Shown here: piece by piece, positions 63,222 to 64,000 of the stretch
Layout: the number at the start of each line of letters is the position of its first letter
Numbering within the stretch: position 1 is the stretch's first letter
Source: Spirochaeta isovalerica
Lineage (GTDB): Bacteria; Spirochaetota; Spirochaetia; DSM-2461
DNA: 64,000 nt
NCBI RefSeq assembly: GCF_014207565.1
Contig: NZ_JACHGJ010000006.1
Span: forward strand, 1 to 64,000
Direction of reading: 5' to 3'
Notes under the pieces: generated by a model
What the model was told of the DNA's origin: nothing
Seen by the model: the letters and a program-made list of their open reading frames with translations, nothing else
Database searches by the model: none
Translations under genes and position numbers: made by a program

Positions 63222-64000
63222 TTAAAAGAATTTATCCAGGGTTTCTTCAAAAGGGAGATGCAGTTGCGGGTCGTATTCTCCGAAATCCTTTCCCGATAGA
63301 GCCGACAGCGATATGCCGAGCAGGCGAAGTGGTTTTTTCCCCGCATCCGTTTTGGATACCAGGGACCAGATCCGGTTCATAATCTCCTGTGAGCGGAAAA
63401 AAGGCTGATCTGAAGTGACAGAACGGGTAACACTTTGAAAATCGTGATATTTCACTTTTAAAGTCGCCGTCTGGGCTTTCGCTTTGTAACCGGTCATAGT
63501 CTGCTCGATATCATCGGCAATTTCCTTCAGTATCCGGTATATTTCCTCCAGATCCGTAATGTCTCTCTTCAATGTGGTTTCACGGCCTATGGATTTGCGA
63601 ATATGGTCAGGCTCCACCTGTCTGTTGTCGATGCCCCGTGCGGCGTTGTAAAAGTAGGGACCGGACTTTCCGAAAAGTTCAATCAGTTCATAGAGTTCAA
63701 ATTTCTGGAGATCGGCACCGGTCTCAATCCCTAGTTCCTTCATTCTTTTTTCCGTCACTTTTCCCACACCCCAGAATTTTCTGATGGGCAACCGGGAAAT
63801 AAAATCCTGTGCTTCATCGGGTGTGACGACGGTAATTCCGTCCGGTTTTCTGAAATCGGAAGCCACTTTGGCTATGAATTTGTTATAGGATACGCCCGCA
63901 GAAGCTGTCAGGTCTGTCCGGTCCTTTATCTTCGCTCTTATTTCCTGAGCTATGAGGGTCGCCGAAGGATTATCCGCTTTATTTTGCGTAACATCGAGGT
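63222..64000 (-). CDS. dinB: DNA polymerase IV (DinB), 5' end outside window
   Basis: A Y-family translesion polymerase; at least 258 residues are in the window. Reading in from the right edge, LDVTQNKADNPSATLIAQEI and TASAGVSYNKFIAKVASDFR are palm and fingers motifs. Then come VGKVTEKRMKELGI (helix-hairpin-helix thumb) and the little-finger domain to the C-terminus. An internal Met at 63866 is not the start. The frame is open to the edge. Confidence 0.93.
   Translation of the reverse strand, partial: LDVTQNKADNPSATLIAQEIRAKIKDRTDLTASAGVSYNKFIAKVASDFRKPDGITVVTPDEAQDFISRLPIRKFWGVGKVTEKRMKELGIETGADLQKFELYELIELFGKSGPYFYNAARGIDNRQVEPDHIRKSIGRETTLKRDITDLEEIYRILKEIADDIEQTMTGYKAKAQTATLKVKYHDFQSVTRSVTSDQPFFRSQEIMNRIWSLVSKTDAGKKPLRLLGISLSALSGKDFGEYDPQLHLPFEETLDKFF

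Noticed and set aside
1-64000. CRISPR array, prophage, insertion sequence or defence island
   Set aside because: No repeated spacer pattern, transposase, integrase, phage structural gene or restriction/Cas gene was seen in any frame.

Overview
The window looks like chromosome from a free-living spirochaete (Spirochaeta/Treponema relatives), judged by gene content and order; I could not run a search. Two clusters point there: rpsF-ssb-rpsR-DUF2232 membrane protein-rplI-dnaB, and maf-rpsB-tsf-frr-uppS-cdsA-dxr-rseP with no pyrH between tsf and frr, the order known from Treponema. Lipoproteins, many GTG/TTG starts with good Shine-Dalgarno sites, tight ATGA/GTGA overlaps and AT-rich intergenic stretches fit this. 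No rRNA, tRNA, CRISPR array, insertion sequence, prophage or integrase was seen.

Layout. 1-9 kb: end of an Mrp antiporter locus (mnhE), a CBS-domain protein, a NitT/TauT-type ABC importer, a free-standing solute-binding protein, a TPR protein, and a run of overlapping genes (HAD phosphatase, two GNAT acetyltransferases, a degenerate M23-like protein). 9-17 kb: a small cysteine-rich protein, a D-Ala-D-Ala dipeptidase, a membrane adenylate cyclase, a GNAT gene with an apparently non-canonical start, a broken GNAT gene, a quinone-oxidoreductase-like enzyme, a PPOX flavoprotein, an RRM protein, an ArsC/Spx protein, a WalJ-like hydrolase and two single-domain response regulators. 17-29 kb: DHH phosphoesterase divergent from RbgA GTPase, ilvBN with a clear promoter, NagZ-like GH3 lipoprotein, DAHP synthase, a membrane M23 protein, YkgJ-family protein, hisI and a UDP-sugar pyrophosphorylase. 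29-33.7 kb: a ROK regulator operon with PPi-type phosphofructokinase, PIG-L deacetylase and SIS-domain protein, closed by a strong terminator. 33.7-40 kb: a truncated flavodoxin fragment, MBL hydrolase and the rpsF-dnaB operon. 40-46 kb: a TolC/RND/adaptor efflux operon. 46-55 kb (minus): ribosome/translation and envelope biogenesis operon. 55-64 kb: HtrA protease, two Hsp20s, YkgJ, hotdog thioesterase, DUF432-MscS pair, CorA, an unknown membrane protein and the partial dinB gene.

Most of the window is housekeeping. I did not find a clearly new multi-gene system. The best leads are the ROK/Pfp/PIG-L/SIS operon, which resembles a deacetylate-first amino-sugar route; an RND pump with an apparent extra transmembrane hairpin; the AUA-start GNAT gene; a catalytically dead M23-like protein; and the DUF432-MscS pair.
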